NCBI GenBank assembly: GCA_002163245.1 | Contig: MAAL01000127.1 | Span: 62,001 to 126,000 of the forward strand | DNA length: 64,000 nt | DNA from: Gammaproteobacteria bacterium 42_54_T18 | Lineage (GTDB): Bacteria > Pseudomonadota > Gammaproteobacteria > Pseudomonadales > Ketobacteraceae | Direction of reading: 5' to 3' | Shown: one piece after another, positions 46,395 to 55,373 of the stretch | Position numbering within the stretch: position 1 is the first letter of the stretch | Layout: every line of letters begins with the position of its first letter | The notes under the pieces: generated by a model | The model's database searches: none | Seen by the model: the letters and a program-made list of their open reading frames with translations, nothing else | Told to the model about the DNA's origin: nothing | Position numbers and translations under genes: made by a program

Positions 46395-47273
46395 ATGGCC
46401 ATTATGAGCACTCTACAAACCCTTATTGTTGACGATTCTGCGTCAGCCCGAGTAGTACTAAAGCGATTATTGGAAAAGAGCGGCATACAAGTACATTTAT
46501 CTTGTTCCGGCTCAGAAGCGCTCAGTTTTCTAAAAAACAACTCCCCTGACCTAATTTTCATGGATCACACCATGCCAGGAATGGATGGATTAGAAGCTAC
46601 TAAAGCTATTACGTCAAATCCAAAAACGGCCTCCATTCCTGTGGTGATGTATACCTCAAACGACGACGAAGGTTACTTTGAAAATGCCAAAGAGCACGGG
46701 GCCATTGGTGTAGTATCAAAGCCTGTATCAACAGAAAAGCTCTTTTCAGTACTAACTAACCTCTTTACACTTCATAGCAACCAGCAAGAAACGCTTAACC
46801 AACGCTTTAATCAACGCCTTGATCGCCTATACAGTGACATTGAGGTGTTAGTAGAAACCAAATTAGCGGAATCACAACACCAATTAAAAGAACAATTACA
46901 GCAAAAGCAACGATCATCACTGCCTCAAAAAAATAGAGAAATCCTGCCCCTGATTCACACTATTGCCGATTCAAAGATACACCAGCTAAATATTGAACTA
47001 CGCAATCACATGTCAGCAAGGCTCGATGTTATGAGCCAAGACATCAGAGAGGACAACCTTCATCACAACCAACAGTTACTCGGCGAATTCAGATCTCAAC
47101 TTCCCGAGCTGAAACCCCACACGCCCAATACAACAAGCCTTAATTTCTCCCAAAAGTTACATGCAAGCCTATCACCAAAAGCCATACTCACTTCTGCTAG
47201 CAATATGGTGCTATCTCCTAATTTTTATCTTGGTATCCTTATTACTCTTTGCGCATATTTTATCTCTTTATAA
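46395..47273 (+). CDS. Response regulator with long helical region and C-terminal membrane tail (copy 1)
   Basis: A 292-residue protein. Residues 1-125 are a CheY-like receiver: two acidic residues in VDDSASAR, the phosphorylated Asp in FMDHTMPGMDG, a Thr/Ser in MYTSND, and the Lys in SKPVS. After that comes a helical, Gln- and Glu-rich stretch (about 130-240) with coiled-coil character, and the last 18 residues form a hydrophobic helix (YLGILITLCAYFISL). There is no DNA-binding or enzyme domain. I call it a tail-anchored receiver. The start may also be at 46404. A paralogue follows 184 bases downstream. Confidence 0.85.
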   Translation: MAIMSTLQTLIVDDSASARVVLKRLLEKSGIQVHLSCSGSEALSFLKNNSPDLIFMDHTMPGMDGLEATKAITSNPKTASIPVVMYTSNDDEGYFENAKEHGAIGVVSKPVSTEKLFSVLTNLFTLHSNQQETLNQRFNQRLDRLYSDIEVLVETKLAESQHQLKEQLQQKQRSSLPQKNREILPLIHTIADSKIHQLNIELRNHMSARLDVMSQDIREDNLHHNQQLLGEFRSQLPELKPHTPNTTSLNFSQKLHASLSPKAILTSASNMVLSPNFYLGILITLCAYFISL

Positions 47274-47457
47274 GTCATATTCTAAAAATTCGCCTCCAAC
47301 TTCACTGTATTTTTAATACTGTCTATTGAACTCAGTTTAATTTAACGTATCTCATATAAAATCCCGATACTTAGCATATACTTACCTATAGATTCAGGCC
47401 TTTTGATAGCCTCGGCCTTATTTAACCTACAGTACATTGAGAAAAGCACATAGAGCC

Positions 47458-48471
47458 ATGCCAATAAAACACGCCTTAGTTGTAGATGATTCAAAATCCG
47501 CCCGCTTCTCCCTTAAAAAACTCCTACAAAAACAAGGCGTAAAATGCGACTTTGCTGAATCTGCTGGAGATGCGCTAAATTATCTGGAAACCCATAAGCC
47601 AGACGTCATTTTCATGGACCACTTAATGCCTGGAATGGATGGATTTGAAGCCACCAAAGCAATCAAATCCAACCCAAATACAACATCCATTCCAGTTATC
47701 ATGTGCACATCCAAAGAAGGCACTGAATACGCTGAACAAGCAATGGCCACTGGTGCTGTCGCTATTTTGCCCAAACCAGCTCCCTCTGCAACACTCACAG
47801 CCGTTCTTAACCAACTTACTCCCAAAGCAACTAACACAGGTGATTCCCACGCACAGGAGGCCACCACCTCACAACCTTCCGGTGGGTTCAATCAGCGTGC
47901 CGTTGAAGGTATCGTGAAAAAAATCGTCGACGCTCAACTTGAGAGTGTACGAAAAAACCTGGAGAAAACAGTTGCCAACCATGTCAAAGATCACATTGAT
48001 GGCATGATGATTTCCACAAGGGATACACTCAAAGCAGATGTGAGCCGAACAATAGAATCCGATGTAAGCAGCCTCACACAAAAGGTGAGCAAAGAAGTTG
48101 CTAACGACCTGTTTAACGAACGCTTCACAGAAATAAGCAACACCATTTTAGCAACCCTCGACAATCGCCTAGATGCCCACAAAGATGCAGTGATTCAGGC
48201 CCAAAAACCAAGCCCTGCCTTAATAGAAGAAGTTAAAAACATTGCTCAGTTCACTGCTGCACATACATCAGGGGAAACAGCAAAATCTTCTGCTGAAGAT
48301 GTTAGCCGGGCCATAGCTCAAGATGTTGCACAAGAAGAATTAATGAGCCTTAAAGCCGAATTAATGGAACAATTCAAGAATGATATTAGTACCTCGACAG
48401 CCACTTCAAAATATTTTGGCATTGCCGGTGCCATATTGGGACTTGCTGCTATAGTTTTAGTGTTCATCTAA
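47458..48471 (+). CDS. Response regulator with long helical region and C-terminal membrane tail (copy 2)
   Basis: A 337-residue paralogue of the preceding gene. The receiver has VDDSKSAR, the phospho-acceptor Asp in [18 protein letters not shown] and the Lys in PKPAPS. The phrase [10 protein letters not shown] is shared with copy 1. A long helical region (about 140-310) follows with repeating Val-Lys-Asp-His, and the protein ends in a helix ([19 protein letters not shown]) and stop. The ATG at 47458 is preferred over a TTG at 47437. A CBS-domain gene with an excellent ribosome site begins 19 bases after the stop. Confidence 0.85.
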   Translation: MPIKHALVVDDSKSARFSLKKLLQKQGVKCDFAESAGDALNYLETHKPDVIFMDHLMPGMDGFEATKAIKSNPNTTSIPVIMCTSKEGTEYAEQAMATGAVAILPKPAPSATLTAVLNQLTPKATNTGDSHAQEATTSQPSGGFNQRAVEGIVKKIVDAQLESVRKNLEKTVANHVKDHIDGMMISTRDTLKADVSRTIESDVSSLTQKVSKEVANDLFNERFTEISNTILATLDNRLDAHKDAVIQAQKPSPALIEEVKNIAQFTAAHTSGETAKSSAEDVSRAIAQDVAQEELMSLKAELMEQFKNDISTSTATSKYFGIAGAILGLAAIVLVFI

Positions 48472-48490
48472 CTTATGCAAGGAGGGGGTC

Positions 48491-48910
48491 ATGCTTCAGT
48501 CTGTAAATGGCAGAGACTATATGTCCCGAAAGCCTGTTACATTTTCACCAGACACTAATATATTCCAAGCAATCCATGAGTTACTTACCCATAAAGTCTC
48601 GGGGGGTACTGTCATTAACGATAAAAATGAAGTTATCGGAGTCCTTTCCGAGTTCGATTGCCTCAAAGCCATTCTTGATGGAAGCTATTATGGAGAGGTC
48701 AATGGGACTGTTGAACAATACATGTCTGCAAATGTAGAAACCATCAGTGCTGACGTCGATATTCTAGAGGTCGCAAAGCGCCTTCTAGATAGTAAAAGGC
48801 GGCGCTTACCCGTGATTGAAAACGGCAAGTTTGCTGGGCAATTTAGTATTCGGTCAATATTAAAAGCCGTCAAAGATTTTGACGTACCGCCAGACCCGAA
48901 GGAAAGGTAG
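48491..48910 (+). CDS. Two-CBS-domain protein
   Basis: A 139-residue protein that is only a CBS pair. The first CBS starts at VNGRDYMSRKPVTFSPDTNI and the second at YMSANVETISADVDILEVA. Such pairs bind adenine nucleotides and often act as regulators of other proteins. AAGGAGGGGGTC precedes the ATG with good spacing, so it should be well translated. It is the last gene of a three-gene run with the tail-anchored receivers, and it is convergent with the acyltransferase gene, 3 bases apart. Confidence 0.85.
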   Translation: MLQSVNGRDYMSRKPVTFSPDTNIFQAIHELLTHKVSGGTVINDKNEVIGVLSEFDCLKAILDGSYYGEVNGTVEQYMSANVETISADVDILEVAKRLLDSKRRRLPVIENGKFAGQFSIRSILKAVKDFDVPPDPKER

Positions 48911-48913
48911 CAC

Positions 48914-49810
48914 TCAAGAAGATGGCAGCTCTTGGCGTAAACGGCCGATATTGTCATCTTTTTGCTGCCACAACGCAGCAACCCAGCGGTGAAACCGTTT
49001 GCGAAATTCCACATCCTCTTCGTAGTTCCCCATCAATAAATCCTCATCTAACTCCAGTTGACGAACATCTACAATGACGCTGGACACTTGGCCACTTAGG
49101 AGCGACCAAAAGCCGGGAACCTCGCCTTCCGGATAAACAACGGTAACATCCAAGACATGCTTCACCTGCTGACCCATAATTTGTACCGCAAATGCAATGC
49201 CGCCAGACTTAGGGCGTAGCAAATGCCGATAAGGCGACGATTGACGATGACTTTTCTCTTCAGTAAAGCGAGTACCTTCCAAAAAATTCATTAATGACAC
49301 AGGCGTGTCTTTAAATTTTTCACAGGACTCTTTAGTGATTTCAAAGTCAGCCCCCTTTCGATGTGGATACTTTTTTAAGTAGGTCTTAGAATATCGTTTC
49401 ATAAATGGATAATCCAAGGCCCACCAAGCAAGCCCAAGCAATGGCACCCAAACTAATTCCTTCTTTAAGAAAAACTTAAAATAAGGGATTTTTTTATTAA
49501 ACGTTTGAATAAGCGCAGGTATATCGACCCATGATTGGTGATTACTGATAATCATATAGGACTTACTTGAGTCCAAATTTTCCGCACCGCGAATATCCCA
49601 GCGAGTCGATGTTGTTAATGCGAAGATCCGCTTACACATCTCAGCCCAACCCTCAGCAACCCGCACAATAGCAGACGAACAATATTTACGAAATCCAGGT
49701 AAAGGAATGGCAATTTTAAGCAAAGCCATCAACGTCAAAGGTATCATTCCAATTATGGTGTTTAGCAACATCAATATTGACGTTAATAACCCTATAAACA
49801 AGGACTGCAT
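48914..49810 (-). CDS. PlsC-type acyltransferase, YihG-like
   Basis: A 298-residue membrane acyltransferase from the ATG at 49810. It has a hydrophobic N-terminus, the acyltransferase motif I NHQSWVDIPAL (N-H-x4-D), and motif III EGTR in FLEGTRFTEEK, as in 1-acylglycerol-3-phosphate acyltransferases. The length and PYFKFFLKKELVWVPLLGLAWWALDYPFMKR match the YihG branch. It would add an acyl chain from acyl-ACP or acyl-CoA to lysophosphatidic acid. It lies downstream of hptB by 176 bases on the same strand but is unlikely to be part of that system. Confidence 0.88.
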   Translation of the reverse strand: MQSLFIGLLTSILMLLNTIIGMIPLTLMALLKIAIPLPGFRKYCSSAIVRVAEGWAEMCKRIFALTTSTRWDIRGAENLDSSKSYMIISNHQSWVDIPALIQTFNKKIPYFKFFLKKELVWVPLLGLAWWALDYPFMKRYSKTYLKKYPHRKGADFEITKESCEKFKDTPVSLMNFLEGTRFTEEKSHRQSSPYRHLLRPKSGGIAFAVQIMGQQVKHVLDVTVVYPEGEVPGFWSLLSGQVSSVIVDVRQLELDEDLLMGNYEEDVEFRKRFHRWVAALWQQKDDNIGRLRQELPSS

Positions 49811-49986
49811 ATCATAATAACCCGTCAACTAAAACGAGCAGTATACCGAATGTAAAAAAAGACAACAAATAAGAGGGAGTCGATATGATGCTATAGAATG
49901 TAAAAATCACAAAATCATGCTGTCTGAAAGTGTTTTCGGCATTTAACAAAATGTGATTACAGGGATATGCTAATACAAATAAATCC

Positions 49987-50337
49987 TCATGAAATTCGAT
50001 TCAATAAGATATCCTTAGTAACCGCAAACTCAGCTTTTAATGCTTCATAAACTACTGGGGCGCCAGACACATCGCCATCCTTACCCATAGCCTCCAACTG
50101 ACGAGCTATTTCTGATAACGACGTCGCACACACATTACCAGAGCTACCCTTTATACTATGAGCAACTTGTCTTAATGCTTCTGCATCTCCTTTTGAGATA
50201 ATGCAGCCGATTTCTTCAACCTTTGCTTCAGAATCAGCAATAAAAGTATCCAGTAACATCTGAAAATCTTCTTCCATAATGTCTTTCAGATCTTCTAATG
50301 ATTCCATATCAAAATGGTCTTCGGGATTACCTGACAT
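49987..50337 (-). CDS. hptB: Histidine phosphotransfer protein, HptB-like
   Basis: A 116-residue single Hpt domain. The phospho-accepting His is residue 60 in AHSIKGSSGNV. Flanking helices are acidic. In Pseudomonas HptB takes phosphate from hybrid kinases and passes it to HsbR; here the gene is 53 bases after an hsbR-like gene, the same order as in Pseudomonas. The protein acts in the cytoplasm. I therefore use the name by context and Hpt signature. Confidence 0.78.
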   Translation of the reverse strand: MSGNPEDHFDMESLEDLKDIMEEDFQMLLDTFIADSEAKVEEIGCIISKGDAEALRQVAHSIKGSSGNVCATSLSEIARQLEAMGKDGDVSGAPVVYEALKAEFAVTKDILLNRIS

Positions 50338-50390
50338 ATCTAATACCTTAATTTCTTGGTTTACACGCGCATTTAAATACTTATAGCTTA

Positions 50391-52127
50391 CTAACCATCA
50401 AAGCTCCACACAAAAACCACTTCAACCTGATTGCCATTCCCTAGATACCGTACAGATTCACACATCGTATTAATTAACGGAATGCCACGACCGCAATACC
50501 CCGCTGTTTTATGATTATCATCCTTATCACCGTGATCAAATCCTGGGCCAGTATCCTGAACCCGAATAGTAAGTCGACCTCCATTTTCCCAAGGTTTATG
50601 ATCTAGGTGGAAAGTCACCGATCCAACATCCAACGCATCCAAACGAGACACTCGCTGCCCGTAGTACTCAGCAAAACCCGTTGGAGATGCCTTTAGATCA
50701 GACTTAAGGCCTAACACCCCATGCTCAAGCGCATTAGAGTACAGCTCGGCTAGTATCGTATATATTTTCCCGCTGTGAGGACGCAATCCAGGCACCTCCA
50801 TTAACAAATGCGTTAAAAGCGGCAGCGGATTAAATTCTTTAAGTGTTAACGGCCTTAACTCATAGCTCATTGCCCAATCAGGAGGCCCACCAATTAAACT
50901 TCGCGAATCACGCTCACTGAAATATTCACCCAAATCCTCTTCTGCAACCATGCTGGCTTCAACGATAGTATGGTCATCATCTTGATCCGCATGATTGGTA
51001 TACTCAGCAACCGCTTCAATTAACTCGTTAAAGAATTTCTCAGGATCTTTGTTGTCTTCAAAGGCTTTGCGAACACCTTCTTCAGAGAACATCTCCTCAT
51101 TGTCATTCACCTCTTCAAGAATGCCGTCAGACCACATGTAAAAGCGATCGCCTTTGGCCATCGGAATAACCCGTGTCTCAGTACTGAATTTGTCACCACC
51201 AAGAACACCTAACGGTAGGTTTTGAGAGGCAAAATTTTCCAAGGTCCCATCTTTGCGATAAACAAAAACATCCGGCAATCCGCCCAACCAAAACTCCGCA
51301 GTTTCATTACGAAAACTGAAATCAACTAAGCAGGTGCAACAAAATACGCCAACCGGCAATATACGTTTTAATTTATTGTTAATCTCTCGCAGAATATCTT
51401 GCAATGAGAAGCCTTTTTGAGCCATCCCATAAAATATCTCAGATACCGGCATCGCACCAATAGCAGCAGGTAAACCATGCCCAGTAAAATCACCCAAGAA
51501 AACAAACATTCCGCCATTCGGCTTTCTTGCAGCCAATACCAAATCACCATTAAACACCGCCATAGGAGACAGCAAATGTTTAATATTAGGGGCATCCACA
51601 CAACCGGAGTGGGCAATGTTGTCAAACACCACCTTCGCCACTTCTTGCTCATGGATAAGGTGATCGTGATGCTTAATGATTTTATCACGCTGATCTTGCA
51701 CAGTTTCATGCAAGCGGCGCATACGGGCAAATGCCTGGATTTTAGCCTTAAGTATGATTCGATTATACGGCTTGCTTAAAAAATCGTGCCCACCAGCAGC
51801 AAGACAGTCAGCTAATGAAGCGGCATCTTTGAGAGAGGTAAGGAATATGATCGGGACTAAATTGTCCCCCGCCAATTCTGTAATTACTCTTGCCGCTTCG
51901 AAGCCGTCAACATTAGGCATTAAAGCATCAAGTAAAATAAGATCTGGGGACTCTTCTTTAAACGCATCGATCGCTTCTTGACCATCACACGCAGTATATA
52001 CAGTGTGGCCTTCTTTACGAACAATGGTTTTGAGGATTAAGCGGTCTGAATCATTATCGTCCGCAATTAATATCCTAAGTGTTTCGTCGGCTGCTTCTAC
52101 CAATTCTTTCTCTGGTTTTTTGTCCAT
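50391..52127 (-). CDS. hsbR: HsbR-like response regulator with PP2C phosphatase and kinase domains
   Basis: About 578 residues. The receiver comes first (IADDNDSDR; phosphorylated Asp in LLDALMPNVDG), then a coiled linker, then a PP2C/SpoIIE phosphatase (GDFTGHGLPAAIGA and MWSDGILEE carrying metal-binding Asp), then a GHKL ATPase (N box AELYSNALEHG, G1 box VQDTGPGF). In Pseudomonas HsbR dephosphorylates or phosphorylates HsbA according to HptB input. The start may be GTG 52142, ATG 52136 or ATG 52127. Gene order hsbA-hsbR-hptB is kept. Confidence 0.9.
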   Translation of the reverse strand: MDKKPEKELVEAADETLRILIADDNDSDRLILKTIVRKEGHTVYTACDGQEAIDAFKEESPDLILLDALMPNVDGFEAARVITELAGDNLVPIIFLTSLKDAASLADCLAAGGHDFLSKPYNRIILKAKIQAFARMRRLHETVQDQRDKIIKHHDHLIHEQEVAKVVFDNIAHSGCVDAPNIKHLLSPMAVFNGDLVLAARKPNGGMFVFLGDFTGHGLPAAIGAMPVSEIFYGMAQKGFSLQDILREINNKLKRILPVGVFCCTCLVDFSFRNETAEFWLGGLPDVFVYRKDGTLENFASQNLPLGVLGGDKFSTETRVIPMAKGDRFYMWSDGILEEVNDNEEMFSEEGVRKAFEDNKDPEKFFNELIEAVAEYTNHADQDDDHTIVEASMVAEEDLGEYFSERDSRSLIGGPPDWAMSYELRPLTLKEFNPLPLLTHLLMEVPGLRPHSGKIYTILAELYSNALEHGVLGLKSDLKASPTGFAEYYGQRVSRLDALDVGSVTFHLDHKPWENGGRLTIRVQDTGPGFDHGDKDDNHKTAGYCGRGIPLINTMCESVRYLGNGNQVEVVFVWSFDG

Positions 52128-52201
52128 TACACACATCGCCACACTTTAATCACATTGATTTAACCTCAATGCGTTAAAGCGTGGGCCGATTGTTTGATTA
52201 C

Positions 52202-52504
52202 TTACTTAATCGCGAACAGTTGTTCGAAATTAGATATGGTAAGGATCTTTTTAACATCAGGATTACAGTTGATGATTTCAATATTTGAGTTATCACCGCC
52301 TGCATGATCTCTTAGCAGTAAAAGCATACCCAATGCAGAACTGTCCAAATAAGTGGTTTCTTTCATATCCACCACATACCCCTTAGGATCATCGGACGTT
52401 TTCTCATAGGCATCGCGAAATTCCTGATGAGCACTGAAATCAAATCGTCCCTGGATCTTAATGGTCAATTCACCCGCGGACCCTTCAGAAGACCATATAG
52501 CCAT
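52202..52504 (-). CDS. hsbA: Anti-sigma-factor antagonist (STAS), HsbA-like
   Basis: A 100-residue STAS protein. The phosphorylated serine region is YLDSSALGMLLLL, with Ser at 55-56. HsbA in Pseudomonas, when unphosphorylated, binds the anti-sigma factor FlgM and frees FliA, and when phosphorylated it binds a diguanylate cyclase. This is known for that species only; here it is inferred from the gene order with hsbR and hptB. A GAGGTG ribosome site precedes the ATG, and an inverted repeat lies in the leader. Confidence 0.82.
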   Translation of the reverse strand: MAIWSSEGSAGELTIKIQGRFDFSAHQEFRDAYEKTSDDPKGYVVDMKETTYLDSSALGMLLLLRDHAGGDNSNIEIINCNPDVKKILTISNFEQLFAIK

Positions 52505-52536
52505 TATTACACCTCAAGACATAGTTATATACTGTG

Positions 52537-52558
52537 AACGTCTACCATTGTAGACGTT
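52537..52558. promoter_or_regulatory. Inverted repeat in the hsbA leader
   Basis: AACGTCTAC (52537-52545) and GTAGACGTT (52550-52558) pair perfectly over CATT, 33 bases before the hsbA ATG. The upstream arm belongs to a repeated CTGTGAAC(G/A)TCTA that occurs again near 52572. It may be an operator or an mRNA hairpin. Confidence 0.45.
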
Positions 52559-52642
52559 GCTTTGTTAAATCCACAAATCTGTGAACATCTAAATTACACC
52601 CTTAATACTGAGCATAGACTAAAATATTACGTCACGTAAATA

Positions 52643-53569
52643 TTAAGGGATAATTTCATTCATTTTATCGTGCTGTTCCACAAATTGTAAGAATCCTTCA
52701 TGAATTTCAACAAGTTGCTGACGATTTAAGTGCTCAGCCAAGCTCAAAAGTTGAACATCTGCGGTCAAATTTTCAGCTATATGCAAAAGTGACTGCAAGG
52801 TGTCACGTAAACCGGATATAACTCTCCTAATAGCCTCCCCAAGCTGCAACCAACGAACATCCAGTTGCGACGTAGATTCATAGGTTTGATGAAGCTCATC
52901 TAATATTCCCAAACAAGCCGCAACACTGGCGTGAAAACCGCTACAACGTACACTCGTCAATGAATATTCAGGAATATCATCTAGCTCAGCCTCAATCCAA
53001 GACAATGCAGCATTTTCCGGTAGGAAATCAACATTAGACAGGCTACTTGTCATCCCTTGAATTAAATTCGAAAGCCGTAACAAATCATGCTCCGCCCGCT
53101 CACTGATTCCAACTAAATCTTTGGACACGGAGACAAAACCACGCCCAACTTCCCCACAACGAACTGCTGACATCATCGCATTTACTGCCAATAACTCAGT
53201 ATTCTTTGCAAAATCGCCAGCTTGCTCGACCCGATCATCCATACGCCCAAGCATCACTAGCGTGTTGGTGATATGTGCAGTAAGCATTCTTGTCGATTCA
53301 TTTAAGCTAACAAGCAGCCGAAAGTAATATTTTTCAACATCAGAAAAATGCCGCTGCTCCATTACGCTTTCCTCATCGGAAGCCAAATGCGGCTCAGCCA
53401 TTCGCCCCACAGCTCTACGATAACGACGATAGGCGGTAATCATCCAAATAAAATAAGAAACCGCGATCAACAGGATAAGGTACAGAGGAACGCCAGCAAT
53501 TGCACACCCCACGAATGTTAGCCCTGAAAAAACTAATGCCACACCATAACGAATAATAAATGATCGCAA
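52643..53569 (-). CDS. MCP-like membrane protein with a degenerate signalling tip
   Basis: A 308-residue protein. Two hydrophobic helices lie at about 7-27 and 28-46, with almost no periplasmic loop. A short MCP-like hairpin follows: ELLAVNAMMSAVRCGEVGRG, then FVSVSKDLVGISERA. This aligns with the canonical [20 protein letters not shown] but differs at many fixed positions. The final 120 residues do not look like an MCP. It starts at a TTG 7 bases after the cheB stop, so it is translated with the che operon. I infer a scaffold or modulator rather than a normal receptor. Confidence 0.78.
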   Translation of the reverse strand: MRSFIIRYGVALVFSGLTFVGCAIAGVPLYLILLIAVSYFIWMITAYRRYRRAVGRMAEPHLASDEESVMEQRHFSDVEKYYFRLLVSLNESTRMLTAHITNTLVMLGRMDDRVEQAGDFAKNTELLAVNAMMSAVRCGEVGRGFVSVSKDLVGISERAEHDLLRLSNLIQGMTSSLSNVDFLPENAALSWIEAELDDIPEYSLTSVRCSGFHASVAACLGILDELHQTYESTSQLDVRWLQLGEAIRRVISGLRDTLQSLLHIAENLTADVQLLSLAEHLNRQQLVEIHEGFLQFVEQHDKMNEIIP

Positions 53570-53576
53570 ACGGTAA

Positions 53577-54665
53577 TTACCCCGCAGATTTTATCGATAC
53601 TTTATCGGTACGCCTATTGGTTAGGGCCAACAAGCGTTCTGGGATTTTTAATAAAGGCGTTATTTCATTGTGTCCATTTAATTTAAATACCGACCCTGGC
53701 ATACCCCACACAACACAGCTATCTTCATCTTGGATAATGGTATGGCAACCATACTCTTTCAAACGGAACATTGCGTCTGCTCCATCAGCCCCCATTCCAG
53801 TTAGCATGACCCCAACTGTATTTTTAAGGCCACATGCAATTATCGAATCAAACATCACTTCAACAGACGGCCTATGACGATTTACTGGATCGCTGTCTTG
53901 CAAGGCAGTAACAAGTCCATTACCGCTTTTTTTAATTACAAGATGCCTACCTCCCGGTGCAATATACACATGACCGGGCATCAATTTTTGACCAGCATCT
54001 GCTTCATGCACAATCATCGAGCAAGTAGTATTCATTCGAGCCGCATAACTCCTACTGAATTTTTCAGGAATATGCTGTGTAATTATAATCGGAGGGCAAT
54101 TCGCAGGGAGTCGCAATAAGACTTCTTTAATCGCTTCAGTGCCTCCGGTCGAGGCACCTATCGCAATAAGCTGACCTGCTCTTGGCGCATAATCGGCAAT
54201 TTTTTGTACTGCTTTGATGCTTTCTTCGCCGTTTATTTGAGAGCGACGCTCCAGCTCCCTAATGTTGGCCTTTAAAGATGCTCTTATCTTCGAGGTAACA
54301 TCTTCGGCATACTTTTCTAGCCCTTTTCCCAAATTTTCCTTAGGTTTTGGTACAAAATCAAAGGCACCAATGTTCAATGACTCCATAGTAATCGCAGCAC
54401 CAGCTTCCGTCAGCGTAGAAATCATGATCACCGGCATAGGGCGCAAACGCATGAGGTTGCGTAGAAAAGTAATACCATCCATACGAGGCATTTCAATATC
54501 TAACGTAATAACATCTGGGTTTAGATGTTTGATTTTATCTCGGGCAATAATTGGATCAGCAGCGGTACCCACTACTTCCATATCACTTTCAGCATTAATC
54601 ATCTGTTTTAATAATTGACGAATCACCATTGAGTCATCAACCACCAAGACTTTAATCTTTCCCAC
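53577..54665 (-). CDS. cheB: Chemotaxis response regulator methylesterase/deamidase CheB
   Basis: A 362-residue CheB. The receiver carries DDSMVIR and the phosphorylated Asp 56 in TLDIEMPRMDG. The esterase domain has the nucleophile in AIGASTGGTEAI, the histidine in TQHIPEKFS, and the Asp in MLTGMGADGADAM. It removes methyl groups from receptors, resetting adaptation. It begins at a GTG with AGGGGTG upstream. It follows cheD by 39 bases and precedes the degenerate MCP by 7. Confidence 0.96.
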   Translation of the reverse strand: MGKIKVLVVDDSMVIRQLLKQMINAESDMEVVGTAADPIIARDKIKHLNPDVITLDIEMPRMDGITFLRNLMRLRPMPVIMISTLTEAGAAITMESLNIGAFDFVPKPKENLGKGLEKYAEDVTSKIRASLKANIRELERRSQINGEESIKAVQKIADYAPRAGQLIAIGASTGGTEAIKEVLLRLPANCPPIIITQHIPEKFSRSYAARMNTTCSMIVHEADAGQKLMPGHVYIAPGGRHLVIKKSGNGLVTALQDSDPVNRHRPSVEVMFDSIIACGLKNTVGVMLTGMGADGADAMFRLKEYGCHTIIQDEDSCVVWGMPGSVFKLNGHNEITPLLKIPERLLALTNRRTDKVSIKSAG

Positions 54666-54704
54666 ATCACACCCCTATCGTTTGCCTAGTCATTAAAAAC
54701 TCTA

Positions 54705-55373
54705 TCAAAACAACTCTATTTCACCTTGAGTCGTCTGTTGATTAATCGTTTTTGCGTACATGTTTTCACGCTCAAACACCACATTGTTTCGTGTTGTTTT
54801 CAACTTCCTGACTTTCACCGATCCCGTGTCCGGGAAATACAACACCTTTCGAGGAAACGCCCCCCCCAGGTCTTGCACTGCGACTTTAATATTTTCCTGA
54901 TCAAGGTAATGTAAAATAAAATCAATGTTCTTTTGACCAACATCCATTTTATTCATACCTGCCAGTACTCTTCCTCCACCAAATAACTTAACTTCCAGGT
55001 TCTTTCGAATACCTCCATTTTTTAGTACTTCATTTATAAGAAATTCCATTGCCCAATTGCCATACCGGGCAGCATCTGTGAGTTCTGGGTTAATCCCCGC
55101 TCTTTCCGAATGCTGCACAGGAAGCATAAAATGATTCATGCCACCAACACCGTTTATCGGGTCCCTAACACAAGCAGAAACACAGGATCCAAGTACTGTT
55201 ACAACCATTTCACCAGCCTTGCTAACATATAGCTGGCCTGGCAAAATCTTTGCTGCATACACCTTAAGTCGCTTATCCCAATAACGGTTAATATGCTCAA
55301 AACCATTAAGAGCCTTAGGTTGCGGTGGCGGTTTGCCAATATGCATTGTCGACGTCACCCCCTCAGCACTCAT
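54705..55373 (-). CDS. cheD: Chemoreceptor glutamine deamidase CheD
   Basis: A 222-residue CheD. The catalytic Cys is in TVLGSCVSACVRDP and the His in GGMNHFMLP, and a KLFGGGRVL stretch follows. It converts receptor glutamines to glutamates before methylation. The ATG overlaps the cheR TGA (ATGA), so translation is coupled. N-terminal 40 residues are an extension over the shortest CheD proteins. Confidence 0.94.
   Translation of the reverse strand: MSAEGVTSTMHIGKPPPQPKALNGFEHINRYWDKRLKVYAAKILPGQLYVSKAGEMVVTVLGSCVSACVRDPINGVGGMNHFMLPVQHSERAGINPELTDAARYGNWAMEFLINEVLKNGGIRKNLEVKLFGGGRVLAGMNKMDVGQKNIDFILHYLDQENIKVAVQDLGGAFPRKVLYFPDTGSVKVRKLKTTRNNVVFERENMYAKTINQQTTQGEIELF

Noticed and set aside
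52643-53569. Ordinary chemoreceptor
   Set aside because: The signalling tip and helices differ at many fixed positions and the ligand domain is missing.
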